A stretch of DNA of 64,000 nt from a virus. The position numbers and the translations under genes are program-made. The DNA lies in IMG/VR virus record IMGVR_UViG_3300020463_002275, positions 1 through 64,000 of that record; one strand, written 5' to 3'. The notes beneath the pieces were generated by a model. It saw only the letters and a list, made by a program, of their open reading frames with translations, ran no database searches and was not told where the DNA came from. The stretch's first letter is position 1, and the number at the start of each line of letters is the position of its first letter. Shown here piece by piece: positions 40,905 through 49,781 of the stretch.

Positions 40905-42014
40905 CTATTTCCTTTTAGGTATCTTTGAATCTGCTGAACTTACACAACTTTTAGTAATACACGTTTTAGGTGTCTTAAACAGTTCGAAACCTGTTTCTAT
41001 GTTGCCTAGTGGTGCATCATGGCACGAATAACTCCTTTTTACGCTACCGTCTGGCTCGCGTATTATAAGTCCGCTAAAACCGGCGTTACACCGCCATCCT
41101 TCGAAATTATTGAAATTAAAGGCATTAAAACGTTCTGCTTGGTCCATATACCACTTTTTACCATTAGAATCTTTTAGTTCTACTTGCATATGCCAAGGAA
41201 CACTGGCATCATTTTTTCCTTCTACTCCATGAGGTATTTGGAATGAGGCTTTCGGTCTTTCTGCCCAGACTCTCTTACTTTCTGTGTATCCTCTTTGTGG
41301 CATTCCGTTCCAGAGTCTTTTAAGATCTTCCTCCTTGTATCCTTCAACCACTCTTGAGGCTGTTGGATCGGACTGAGGTTTAAGAGTGACATTGATACCA
41401 CGTTCGTGGAAGAAGAGAGCGTTTTCCCAATCCCTTTCAAAGTGTTCAGGCACCATGACCTGATTAATTGTAACTTGTACATCATGTTCTTGACACAAGA
41501 TCAATTTGTCTGCAAAGTCTTGCATCTTCTCCTTACTGTTTACGTGTTCTACATGCAGACTTGCGGTTATGCTTGCTCTATGAAATGGTTTAGCATATTC
41601 AACATAAGTGTTAAACCATTTCATAGGTCGGCTACAATTACTAGTCATATGAATACTAGTATAATTTGTATTAGATACATCGTCGGCTAGATACTTTAAT
41701 ATATCCAAGTATCCAGGATGGAATGTAGGTTCTCCCCCTGACAGGGAGAAGTGAAAACTGTTGAAACCGTTGTCTCTGGCTTGACGTTTAATCTCATCCA
41801 CTGTTCGCAAGCATAACTCGGTAGGACGGTGGTCTTTACGATCGCTTCTTGCGTAAGGCCAACAGTAGGAACATCTATAGTTACAGAACCTTCCGAGTAG
41901 CCAGGATACAGTAAATAAATCACGATAAAGCAAAGTGCGTTGACCCACAGAGACAATATCGCCAAACGGGATCTTTGTAAAATCATAATTGCTCCATTTT
42001 AAATCTTCTGTCAT
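40905..42014 (-). CDS. radical SAM enzyme with auxiliary Cys, cassette A
   Basis: 369 residues. LLGRFCNYRCSYCWPY gives C44, C48, C51; SLSGGEPTFHP is the SAM-binding GGE. The C-terminal WRCNAGFSGLIIREPDGSVKR, CHDAPLGN and KTCITKSC block resembles a SPASM/twitch-type auxiliary Fe-S region and closely parallels the end of the 46133 enzyme. Likely to act on a peptide or bound carrier as SPASM proteins do, but not certain. The ATG follows the promoter's -10 by six bases, implying leaderless mRNA. The gene is more GC-rich than its neighbours. Confidence 0.85.
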   Translation of the reverse strand: MTEDLKWSNYDFTKIPFGDIVSVGQRTLLYRDLFTVSWLLGRFCNYRCSYCWPYARSDRKDHRPTELCLRTVDEIKRQARDNGFNSFHFSLSGGEPTFHPGYLDILKYLADDVSNTNYTSIHMTSNCSRPMKWFNTYVEYAKPFHRASITASLHVEHVNSKEKMQDFADKLILCQEHDVQVTINQVMVPEHFERDWENALFFHERGINVTLKPQSDPTASRVVEGYKEEDLKRLWNGMPQRGYTESKRVWAERPKASFQIPHGVEGKNDASVPWHMQVELKDSNGKKWYMDQAERFNAFNFNNFEGWRCNAGFSGLIIREPDGSVKRSYSCHDAPLGNIETGFELFKTPKTCITKSCVSSADSKIPKRK

Positions 42015-42020
42015 GATATT

Positions 42021-42049
42021 ATTATACGATAAATATGATTATATGTCAA
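42021..42049 (-). promoter_or_regulatory. sigma70-type promoter of the 42.0-37.4 kb operon
   Basis: Read on the minus strand: TTGACA (42049-42044), a 17-nt spacer and TATAAT (42026-42021). The start codon begins at 42014, so the transcript start is expected at or within a base or two of the ATG. No ribosome-binding site fits between. Confidence 0.85.
42028..42035 (+). promoter_or_regulatory. T4-late-like box GATAAATA for nitroreductase gene
   Basis: GATAAATA on the + strand, 54 nt before the nitroreductase ATG. It lies entirely within the spacer of the divergent minus-strand promoter, so the two promoters occupy the same DNA. Confidence 0.45.
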
Positions 42050-42089
42050 GCACAACATACATATACTTATTAATACGGAGAATTTTAAT

Positions 42090-42680
42090 ATGAAGGATAT
42101 GATTAGACTGGCTAGAACTGTAGAACGCTGTCAAAGGAATTTTGATCATACGAAAAGAATACCTAATAAACATGTAAAATACATTTTGAACTGTGCTACT
42201 AGTATGCCTACAAAACAGCAACAAAATTTTTATAACATTACAGTTATAGAAGAAGAGCCTCTTGCAAGAGAGTTTTATACTACTTGTTCTATTGCAGACG
42301 GTGAAGAATGGAGGAATAGCCAAACTTATGCTCCATTAGTTTTATTATATTCGACTTACCCGAAATATAACAGATATGAGCCATATAATGATATAGCGAT
42401 GTCTATAGGGCTCAGTTCAGGAGCCGCCGCACTTGCCGCCGCCAATTTGGGATATAAAACAGGTTTTTGTAAATGCATCGACGAACATCTAACAAATGCA
42501 TTTGTTTGGGATCATTTTCGTAAAAAAGTATGGGATCCAACACTGGCAGTAGGAATAGGACATTCTTTAGAAGGATTCGACAGAACTGAAGGTGTATTAG
42601 ATGGTGAAGTAAAATATCAAGCAGAATCCAATGGAGACAAAGAAATTAAAATTTTTAGACGTCCGCGGCCATCTCCTTAA
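42090..42680 (+). CDS. nitroreductase-fold FMN oxidoreductase
   Basis: 196 residues, CGGAG at 42077-42081. PNKHVKYILNCATSMPTKQQQNFY fits the N-terminal FMN-contact block (R/K, then S-M-P-T) and NDIAMSIGLSSGAAALAAANLGYKTGFCKCID the second FMN block of the nitroreductase superfamily. Members reduce nitro groups, quinones, enones or flavins, or oxidise heterocycles in natural-product pathways. The only + strand gene between the two minus operons; its end overlaps the opposing radical SAM gene by 26 nt. Confidence 0.8.
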   Translation: MKDMIRLARTVERCQRNFDHTKRIPNKHVKYILNCATSMPTKQQQNFYNITVIEEEPLAREFYTTCSIADGEEWRNSQTYAPLVLLYSTYPKYNRYEPYNDIAMSIGLSSGAAALAAANLGYKTGFCKCIDEHLTNAFVWDHFRKKVWDPTLAVGIGHSLEGFDRTEGVLDGEVKYQAESNGDKEIKIFRRPRPSP

Positions 42681-43839
42681 TTGTTGTCCAAATAGTTTTA
42701 CCATTCAAACTTCCAATATCTTTTTTGAAAACAGGTTCTAAGTGTTTTGTTCTTTGTGTAAATATTTCTTTTGCATCTTGTTCATGTAATGCTTTAGGAC
42801 TACAAAGACCACAACCACAATGAAACTTAGGACATCTAATTACAGGCATCTTTCCACTGCGTAACGATTTTCTTAGTTTATCTATTATTGGTTTAAAATT
42901 ACTTGCTTTTCCAATTGGTCCTATTTCACCATCCATATTAACTTGACATGTTTGATGATGCCACACGCCGTCAAGTTCGCTGTTAATAAAAAGAAAGTCC
43001 CAGTTTACCATACAATGCCAACCATGAAAATTAGTTGTAGGTACTCTAAAATCTCTAGACCATTTATCGGCTACTTTAATATTTAGACACTTACCATTAC
43101 AGCACGGTCTACCAATAGTTTCAAGAGAGGTTTTTTTCTGTGCCATATGCATGGTATTTTTTACAGGTTTCGGTTTTAGTTTCTTAGTCCACTGATTTTT
43201 AAAATACTCTAATTGCTTATCTGTATATGCATGTGCAGTACCGTCTAATAAATCAGATTTATTATTACTATCACCTATGGGTCTGCTAGTATATGTTATA
43301 CCTAACTCGTCAAACCATTCCGCTAATTCAATACACTCTTCAAAATAATCTTTGTGAAACATATGATTAATTCTAAAATTATATCCGCTTTCATGCATTA
43401 ATTTTATATTTTCTATTACTAATTTTTTCTGCTCCGGAGTGCCTTCAGCATGATAACTTAATGTAGTGCTATTAATACATTCCATAATCTGCTTGCAACG
43501 CTTTGCTGTATAACATCCGTTTGTTGTAATATTAGACCTTATAAATGGATATGTTTCTTTAGCATATTGCACAAATTTAAAAAACGCAGGATGTATTGTT
43601 GGTTCACCGCCTGTGTATGCAATATCTAATTTAAGAGGATCTTTTCTATATAAGTCTAATAATTGTGCATACTCTACAATTCCGTCTAATGTATGTTTGA
43701 GTACGTTTATATCGACTAGTGGACTTGTTTTGTTACTGTGATGTGGTCCGCAATAACTACATGCGTAAGTGCATCTTCTGCCTAAATCCCATACTACGCT
43801 AAAATCTTCTTTCCGCGTATGGTTAATAGCGTTTAGCAC
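42655..43839 (-). CDS. radical SAM enzyme with C-terminal Cys cluster
   Basis: 394 residues. LGRRCTYACSYCGPHH gives C23, C27, C30; IAYTGGEPTIHP is the GGE motif. Further Cys residues: RPCCNGKC, WHCMVNWDF, HHQTCQVNMDG and RCPKFHCGCGLCSP, enough for one or two auxiliary clusters. The last residues overlap the convergent nitroreductase gene. Last gene of the long minus operon. Substrate unknown; the auxiliary Cys pattern suggests a peptide or carrier-linked substrate. Confidence 0.85.
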   Translation of the reverse strand: MLNAINHTRKEDFSVVWDLGRRCTYACSYCGPHHSNKTSPLVDINVLKHTLDGIVEYAQLLDLYRKDPLKLDIAYTGGEPTIHPAFFKFVQYAKETYPFIRSNITTNGCYTAKRCKQIMECINSTTLSYHAEGTPEQKKLVIENIKLMHESGYNFRINHMFHKDYFEECIELAEWFDELGITYTSRPIGDSNNKSDLLDGTAHAYTDKQLEYFKNQWTKKLKPKPVKNTMHMAQKKTSLETIGRPCCNGKCLNIKVADKWSRDFRVPTTNFHGWHCMVNWDFLFINSELDGVWHHQTCQVNMDGEIGPIGKASNFKPIIDKLRKSLRSGKMPVIRCPKFHCGCGLCSPKALHEQDAKEIFTQRTKHLEPVFKKDIGSLNGKTIWTTIKEMAADV

Positions 43840-44521
43840 TTAAATCTCCTTTAGGAATATCGGTAGAACCAAATCCTATGATTGCTCGTTTGTATTCTGT
43901 ACTTGTTTCTAAAAGTTCTTTGCTAGATAGATACCAACTGCTACTATGCCATCTTGCAGTATCAAACACCATTGCTGTGCCTAATTTCCATTCATAAACA
44001 CTTTCAACTTTTAAATCAAAATATAACCTGTGATACCATGTGCCTCTTGGATTATACTTTGCAACTTCTTCATCTAAATTTTCTGTATGTCTGTAATTAA
44101 TAATTTCACCATTGTCAGTATACTTCATATTACCATCTTTGTATATTGCTTTTCTAGGTTTATGTTCTACTCTATCGTAATTTACTGTGTAGGGTTGTTT
44201 ACAGTTCCATTCTAAAGGTATTATTACTCCTACATCAACTCTACAATCAGTTGTATCGTCCCAAGGTACAGTAGTAAAATCAGTATGTAATCCAGCAGGC
44301 TCTCCACTATGAAAATATTGAAACTTCCAATCAAATTTACCAAGTCCTAAAGAATCAGAAAAATAATTTCCAATGTGTTCGTTTATGTTTTTAGGTGTAT
44401 CAACAAAGTAATTTAAATTAAACTTACCTGTGTATTTAATTTTATCAGAAAGAAATGCTTCCTGGGCCAATTCTTTGTAATAATTTATATCTAAATTTAT
44501 ATCGTAACTTCCATATTGCAT
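43823..44521 (-). CDS. 2OG-Fe(II) oxygenase-like protein of cassette B
   Basis: 232 residues, start sharing a base with the PLP stop. HSGEPAGLHTDFTTVPWDD has the H-x-D; GTAMVFDTARWHSSSWYLSS the distal His, followed by an Arg strand (EYKRAIIGFG). It fills the fourth place in the radical SAM / PP-loop / PLP / oxygenase order, parallel to the 38840 gene, though the sequences are not closely similar. Confidence 0.75.
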   Translation of the reverse strand: MQYGSYDINLDINYYKELAQEAFLSDKIKYTGKFNLNYFVDTPKNINEHIGNYFSDSLGLGKFDWKFQYFHSGEPAGLHTDFTTVPWDDTTDCRVDVGVIIPLEWNCKQPYTVNYDRVEHKPRKAIYKDGNMKYTDNGEIINYRHTENLDEEVAKYNPRGTWYHRLYFDLKVESVYEWKLGTAMVFDTARWHSSSWYLSSKELLETSTEYKRAIIGFGSTDIPKGDLSAKRY

Positions 44522-45444
44522 TATATACGCTCTTCTCTTTCAACTTTATTTAATCCTTTGTCTGTACCACGTTCATCAAATACACCTTCAATTAAAAACC
44601 GTAAAGGTGTACGCACACCAAATTGATGCTTACCGTCCGCATCACTTATCCATCCTACATGAATACTATCTGATTCTTGTAAATTAAAATCTGCACACAC
44701 TTTTGTATATAAATTTTCATAATTACTCCACCAAAAATCTGTACCAAAATGTTGCATTGCTTCTGCTCCTAGCCACATATCACTTACATTTGCATAAGCA
44801 AAATCGTTCATAATAGCAATAGGTCCATTTACACGTTCTCTAGTATAGCGTATGCCAATACGTTGACTGCCCATACCAAGTGCTTTTGATAAACTTACAC
44901 TAACACTTTTAACAGCAGGATGTGTAACATCAAATTCAAAATTTCTACATTGTCCAAACCATGCTCCATCAATGTGTACTGGAATGTCATGTCTGTCGCA
45001 ATGATCTAACAACTTGTCAAAATCCTTATGATAATTTGTAGTGATACAACTAGGATAACTTACTATGAAAACATCACCTTTTTTAAGATCACTATAATGA
45101 GTAATTTGATTTACAGTAAAGTCTGTTAAGCGTCTATGATACTTGTATTCACCTTTGTATACTGTTATATTACGTCCATACAGTTGATGTAATTCATCTA
45201 ATTGGTGTGTAGTTCCTAAAATTGCATCTCTACGTACAAAAGTGTTTAATCCTTTGTACTGCACACGTTTATGTGCGTTAATCCATTCGTCGATAATTTG
45301 TAAAAATATTTTTGTATACTCATGAGGATCTTTTGGATATCTTTGCATATCTAAATTTTCTCTAAATTTGGTAAACTTGCTAAGGTACATAGGCCTTTGC
45401 CGTCTGGTACCTAGCATTTCAAATGTTATATCTTCATACTTCAT
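44521..45444 (-). CDS. short PLP-dependent aminotransferase-fold protein of cassette B
   Basis: 307 residues from ATG 45444, which forms an ATGA overlap with the PP-loop stop. PVHIDGAWFGQC contains the PLP-N1 Asp; SVSVSLSKALGMGSQRIGIRY near residue 184 the Lys motif and following R-x-G. KGEYKYHRRLTD and SYPSCITTNYH are shared in style with the 39406 paralogue. Like it, the protein is shorter than ordinary aminotransferases, lacking much of the C-terminal domain. Confidence 0.75.
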   Translation of the reverse strand: MKYEDITFEMLGTRRQRPMYLSKFTKFRENLDMQRYPKDPHEYTKIFLQIIDEWINAHKRVQYKGLNTFVRRDAILGTTHQLDELHQLYGRNITVYKGEYKYHRRLTDFTVNQITHYSDLKKGDVFIVSYPSCITTNYHKDFDKLLDHCDRHDIPVHIDGAWFGQCRNFEFDVTHPAVKSVSVSLSKALGMGSQRIGIRYTRERVNGPIAIMNDFAYANVSDMWLGAEAMQHFGTDFWWSNYENLYTKVCADFNLQESDSIHVGWISDADGKHQFGVRTPLRFLIEGVFDERGTDKGLNKVEREERI

Positions 45445-46136
45445 ACTATGCGTCCAAAACCCCAATATCTTTCTAAACAAAAAAAGCATTCTCCACAATG
45501 CAAATGATTGCCTTTATCATCTAATAATTCATAAGGCGCATTTTCACAACTAAAAGTATAAGGATATAATTTTTCCATCATATCTAATTCTTCATACGCA
45601 CTTGCAGTACCTTTTTTGTCAGTAGCACCAAAAACTCTATATGGATTTGTGTTAGGATGTGAAATATTATCCCTATCAGTATCTCTAATATCAAGATGCT
45701 TTTGTATTCTTGAGAAATCTAGTCCGTGCGTACTTGCATTTTCTTTAAAATAATTTTTCATTTCTAGTGGAGGTGGATTTTTTGTTAGTCCACTAAAAAA
45801 TCCTATATCGCCATATTTTTCTTTTACTTCTGCAACTAATTGTTCTTGGCCATTAGTATAATTTTTGTCACTATGTGGCACTGTTATAGTAAAATGTTCA
45901 GTAGGTTCTATTCCTGTAAGATCTTTTACAATACCTATAACACGTTTTGCGCCTGCAATATATAAATTTTTAAAATCTGTATCTAAAGTTACTACAATTA
46001 TTTTAGTATCTAAATTATTATCTTTGATATGTTTGCATAAAGCATAGTATAGGATAGAACTATCTGCTCCTCCGCTTAATTTCATTCCTATGTATTCGCC
46101 AATGTTTAAATTTTTAATCTTATCTAATATACTCAT
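45441..46136 (-). CDS. QueC-like PP-loop ATPase of cassette B
   Basis: 231 residues from ATG 46136, preferred over ATG 46142 because it gives an ATGA overlap and GGAG sits eight bases upstream. GMKLSGGADSSILYYAL is the PP-loop; TFSCENAPYELL, then HCGECFFCLERYWGF, is the QueC-like zinc ending. Shares the SGGADS and xKNPP motifs (GLTKNPPP here, GITKDPPK in the 40262 protein) with its paralogue. Presumed to activate a carboxylate with ATP. Confidence 0.75.
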   Translation of the reverse strand: MSILDKIKNLNIGEYIGMKLSGGADSSILYYALCKHIKDNNLDTKIIVVTLDTDFKNLYIAGAKRVIGIVKDLTGIEPTEHFTITVPHSDKNYTNGQEQLVAEVKEKYGDIGFFSGLTKNPPPLEMKNYFKENASTHGLDFSRIQKHLDIRDTDRDNISHPNTNPYRVFGATDKKGTASAYEELDMMEKLYPYTFSCENAPYELLDDKGNHLHCGECFFCLERYWGFGRIV

Positions 46137-47029
46137 ATCCATTTCTCCACTATTGCGTCCAATTTACAAGGACATGCTTTATAATTACACACTATAGGAT
46201 CCTCTGGTAGTGTGTATGCACCCGTTTTAAGATTACCCAAACTTCCACCAACACGTTTTGTACAACGTAGCATATTGCCATCTGGTTCTACCATTAATCT
46301 TTTTATACCTGCTGTACAAGTATATCCGTTGAATATATGCTTTTGTTGATCTAATACTTTCATAAACTTTAACGGATCACCATCAAAATGTAAGTTTCGA
46401 GGTATGGTCCAATCTATACCAAATGGCTTCATTTTATGCCATGCATTATTTTGTATCCATTCTCTTTGTTCGTCAGTGTATTTAAAATAGTTTGTACCAC
46501 CTATACTAGTCCTTGTAAATTTTGGAGTTATTTCTACTTTCAGATCAGTCAACCTATAATACAAAGACTTAGCACGTTCAAAATTATCTGGTGTAATCAT
46601 AAGTGGTATACTTACACTTGCTTTATGTTGCATAATTTTTGCAACTTCATAAAAATGATCATCGTCAGCAAATTCGTTATGCCAACTTAAAAAACAAAAT
46701 GCCCTGTGTGTTCTAAACTTTTCCCAATATCTTAAAGTCCTACTTGCGTTTGTACTAAATTCTACAAAAACTGTGTCTGAACTTATAGTATCTACAAAGT
46801 CCTGGAACTTAGGCCATAGTGTAGGTTCTCCGCCTAAAACTTCTACATAAAGATACTTGTTCTTTTTTTGCATTTTTTCAATAAGATCGATGTAGGGCTC
46901 CCATTCAGTTGGCCAACGTTCACTGCCATCTCTATGATAATCGTCACAGTAACTACAATTATAATTGCATACATTATGTATAAACAACGTGATAATAGCA
47001 CAGTCTAGATTTTCATTAGTTATGTGCAT
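46133..47029 (-). CDS. radical SAM enzyme with SPASM-like end, cassette B
   Basis: 298 residues. FIHNVCNYNCSYCDDY gives C21, C25, C28; VEVLGGEPTLWP is GGE. The C-terminal YTCTAGIKRLMVEPDGNMLRCTKRVGGSLGN and CNYKACPCK block parallels the 40905 enzyme (WRCNAGFSGLIIREPDG... and LGN...), marking the two as paralogues that head equivalent cassettes. The aux-cluster ending is usual for peptide-modifying enzymes. Confidence 0.85.
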   Translation of the reverse strand: MHITNENLDCAIITLFIHNVCNYNCSYCDDYHRDGSERWPTEWEPYIDLIEKMQKKNKYLYVEVLGGEPTLWPKFQDFVDTISSDTVFVEFSTNASRTLRYWEKFRTHRAFCFLSWHNEFADDDHFYEVAKIMQHKASVSIPLMITPDNFERAKSLYYRLTDLKVEITPKFTRTSIGGTNYFKYTDEQREWIQNNAWHKMKPFGIDWTIPRNLHFDGDPLKFMKVLDQQKHIFNGYTCTAGIKRLMVEPDGNMLRCTKRVGGSLGNLKTGAYTLPEDPIVCNYKACPCKLDAIVEKWI

Positions 47030-48372
47030 TAAAATAAATCCTTATATTGCGGTACAATATCTAAAATATTTTGATCACGTACTTTGTCAAGTTTTTTAGT
47101 TTGATCTACAAAATGTTCTAACCATTCCTCTGAATAGTCTTCGCTCATCATAAATTTTTCTACGCCATTTAAAACTTTTGCATAATTTCCTTTTACATGG
47201 TCACTAAAGTCTGTTGTTGCAATCCAATCCTTATGTTCTTGATAATAATCTTTTACTTGTTGTTTTAATTCAGGAGGCAAAACTTTTACATTAAAATATT
47301 TAGGACTATGACACATATGATGTGTAAGTATAGGTCTCATACCATCAATAGGATTAAATTTATCTAATCCACTTTCAGTAAGTTTCCATTTCATAAAATC
47401 TGCCATATGGAATACATTATAAGGTGTAACAGTAAACGCAAACCATGCTTTGAGATTAATTTTTTCATTTTGCTGTAGCGTCATCATATGTTTGTATACT
47501 GCATCAAACTTTGCAGGAGTGCGTTGATAGTTAAACACATCACCTATGCCATCTATACTAACACCAATTCTAATTTGTTTAAATTGTTCCCACAGATAAA
47601 CTAATCTATCAGGAACCATTGTAAGATTACTATTATATTCTAATTGTATCTGTTTACTTTTACCAGACGCTACTAAACGTTCTAAACTTTCTTGATGTTC
47701 TTTAATAATTAAAGGTTCGCCGCCAACTATATAAAGTTTTTTTGCTTTAGGCCCGTACTTTTCAAAATTACTCCAGTATCTATTATTATTTTGAAACCAA
47801 TCATATTGATCAGTATGCCACTTGCCTTTGGCATTTTTAGTAAGTTTAATTTTTTCATGTGTATCTTTGTATTCTGTTTTTCCTGTTATTGCAACAAAAT
47901 CATCATACCATTTATGACTGTCTGTAGGTCCACACATTCTACATTTTAAATTACAAAAATTACCGTATCGTACATCCATAAATTCGATTGGCAAACTTTC
48001 AGCATCAATAGTTCCATCTTCTTCAGTATGTGGTAACATTTTTTCTAAACTTATATCGCCAAACCATTTACCCCAATCGTCATTTTCATACTCACGTCTG
48101 CTACGAATACCGTTTACTTCTTCTTGTCGGCAACGTTCGCACTCAGGATGCCATTCGCCTTTCATCATTGACTTTCTTACTTCTTTTAGTATTTCTGCAT
48201 TACGTGCTTCGTTCCAATCATCTTTGCCTGCATTATACGGAGTACCATCTTCTTTAGACATGATACCACGCTTAGGACTGTAACTGTTTGTGTTACAACA
48301 AATACGCAAATCACCATTGTTACGCATGTTAATACTATTCCACGGTAATGGGCAAAAAGTACAATCACTCAT
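47029..48372 (-). CDS. twitch/SPASM radical SAM protein with N-terminal Cys domain
   Basis: 447 residues. The N-terminal region has CTFCPLPWNSINMRNNGDLRICC and HPECERCRQEE (C4, C7, C25, C26, C78, C81), an auxiliary Fe-S-type domain placed before the core. GNFCNLKCRMCGP gives C140, C144, C147; IVGGEPLIIKEH is GGE. This N-terminal-twitch architecture is shared with the next gene. Such proteins are common in marine T4-like phages with unknown substrate. Coupled to both neighbours. Confidence 0.85.
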   Translation of the reverse strand: MSDCTFCPLPWNSINMRNNGDLRICCNTNSYSPKRGIMSKEDGTPYNAGKDDWNEARNAEILKEVRKSMMKGEWHPECERCRQEEVNGIRSRREYENDDWGKWFGDISLEKMLPHTEEDGTIDAESLPIEFMDVRYGNFCNLKCRMCGPTDSHKWYDDFVAITGKTEYKDTHEKIKLTKNAKGKWHTDQYDWFQNNNRYWSNFEKYGPKAKKLYIVGGEPLIIKEHQESLERLVASGKSKQIQLEYNSNLTMVPDRLVYLWEQFKQIRIGVSIDGIGDVFNYQRTPAKFDAVYKHMMTLQQNEKINLKAWFAFTVTPYNVFHMADFMKWKLTESGLDKFNPIDGMRPILTHHMCHSPKYFNVKVLPPELKQQVKDYYQEHKDWIATTDFSDHVKGNYAKVLNGVEKFMMSEDYSEEWLEHFVDQTKKLDKVRDQNILDIVPQYKDLF

Positions 48373-49781
48373 TTGATATCCTCAAAAATATCTTTCATTT
48401 CAGGAAAAGTTTCTGCGAAAGAAATACCACGTTGCTTGTCACATAAATCTAAAAATTCTTTCATTTCAGGCAAGCGTTGTGTCCAATCTTCGCTTTCCAT
48501 AAACTGTAACATACCGTTAAGTCTGCTTATTCCATAACTAGCATTACGCCATGTATCATAATCAACTTTTCCTTTGTGCCAACTAGGAACACCTTTTTCC
48601 CAGTTTTCTTCCCACCACGGGTACCATGCTTCATATTTTTCACGACATTTTTCTTTAAACCACTTTGGTAAAATTTTAACATTAAGATGTGGTGGATGAT
48701 AAACAAAGTGATAATTAATAGCACCTGCACCAAATGGCCACATGTTAATTTTTTTAAAATTTTGTTCTAGTTTCCATTGTATAAAGTCAGGTAAGTAGTA
48801 AATGTTTAAAGCCTGTACTGCACAAGCAACTGTAACTTCTGTATTATTAGGTGTTTCGTTATCTAAAATATGAAACACTTCTTCTTGACGTTTCCAATTA
48901 CTAGGATAACGTATATAATCGTTCATTTCCTTAATACTATCTATTGAATAATGAAAACGTACTAATTTAAATTCTTTCCACAAGTCAAATAAATCTTCAC
49001 GCCATTCAACTCCATTTGAATTATAGCGTAGTTCTAAATCTTTTGCATATCCCATTTTAATTGCATGTTCAAGTATTTCGTAGTGTTCTTCAATAATAAG
49101 GCTTTCGCCTCCTGCAAAATAAATTTGTTGCATACTTGGCATTTGTTCATAAAACTGATTCCAAAATACAGGATTTTGTTTATGCCAATTATAACTACTT
49201 CCATTAAAACTACCTTTGTCTTTCCATTGCATAGTTTCTTTAAGACTTTCATCTTGTACTGCTGGAAAAATCTTTTTATAATCTTTAATCCATCCTGATG
49301 AATCATGAGGTGAACACATAACACAAGCAAGTTGGCACTTAGTTCCAAAACGTAAATCAATATATGCTAACTGTGGAGGTACACTTCCATCTTCTTTTGT
49401 ATCTGCAACTATTTTATCAACATCAACACGCTGACTCCAATAGTGTGTTTCCCACATACGTTTTGAATTATGTCCTGCGGCTTCTTCTTTGTAACACTTG
49501 ATACAACTTGGAGGCATTTCTCCGTTAAGCATTTGTTTACGCACATTCTTCATATATGTACTATTCCATGCTGTTTCAAAATCACTAACATTTAAGTTAT
49601 TAGGTCTTCCATGCTCATCTTTGAGAATACCAACTTGTCCTCCGTGTTCTTTATCGTTTGTAGGACCAACTGAACTTGCATTTGCAGTACAGCATACTCG
49701 CATGCTACCGTCAGGTCTAGTACTTAAATGTACCCAAGGTAGTAAGCAGAATGTTTCTGATGGTGATTTAAAGTCTTTCAT
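48369..49781 (-). CDS. twitch/SPASM radical SAM protein with N-terminal Cys domain
   Basis: 470 residues, paralogue of the 47029 protein. N-terminal FCLLPWVHLSTRPDGSMRVCC and PPSCIKCYKEEAAG (C12, C30, C31, C93, C96). Core GTKCQLACVMCSPHD gives C149, C153, C156; FAGGESLIIEEH replaces GGEP with GGES. The two proteins share the order N-terminal Cys domain, linker with DxRxG, core, and a long aromatic C-terminus. The gene pair probably arose by duplication. Confidence 0.85.
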   Translation of the reverse strand: MKDFKSPSETFCLLPWVHLSTRPDGSMRVCCTANASSVGPTNDKEHGGQVGILKDEHGRPNNLNVSDFETAWNSTYMKNVRKQMLNGEMPPSCIKCYKEEAAGHNSKRMWETHYWSQRVDVDKIVADTKEDGSVPPQLAYIDLRFGTKCQLACVMCSPHDSSGWIKDYKKIFPAVQDESLKETMQWKDKGSFNGSSYNWHKQNPVFWNQFYEQMPSMQQIYFAGGESLIIEEHYEILEHAIKMGYAKDLELRYNSNGVEWREDLFDLWKEFKLVRFHYSIDSIKEMNDYIRYPSNWKRQEEVFHILDNETPNNTEVTVACAVQALNIYYLPDFIQWKLEQNFKKINMWPFGAGAINYHFVYHPPHLNVKILPKWFKEKCREKYEAWYPWWEENWEKGVPSWHKGKVDYDTWRNASYGISRLNGMLQFMESEDWTQRLPEMKEFLDLCDKQRGISFAETFPEMKDIFEDIK

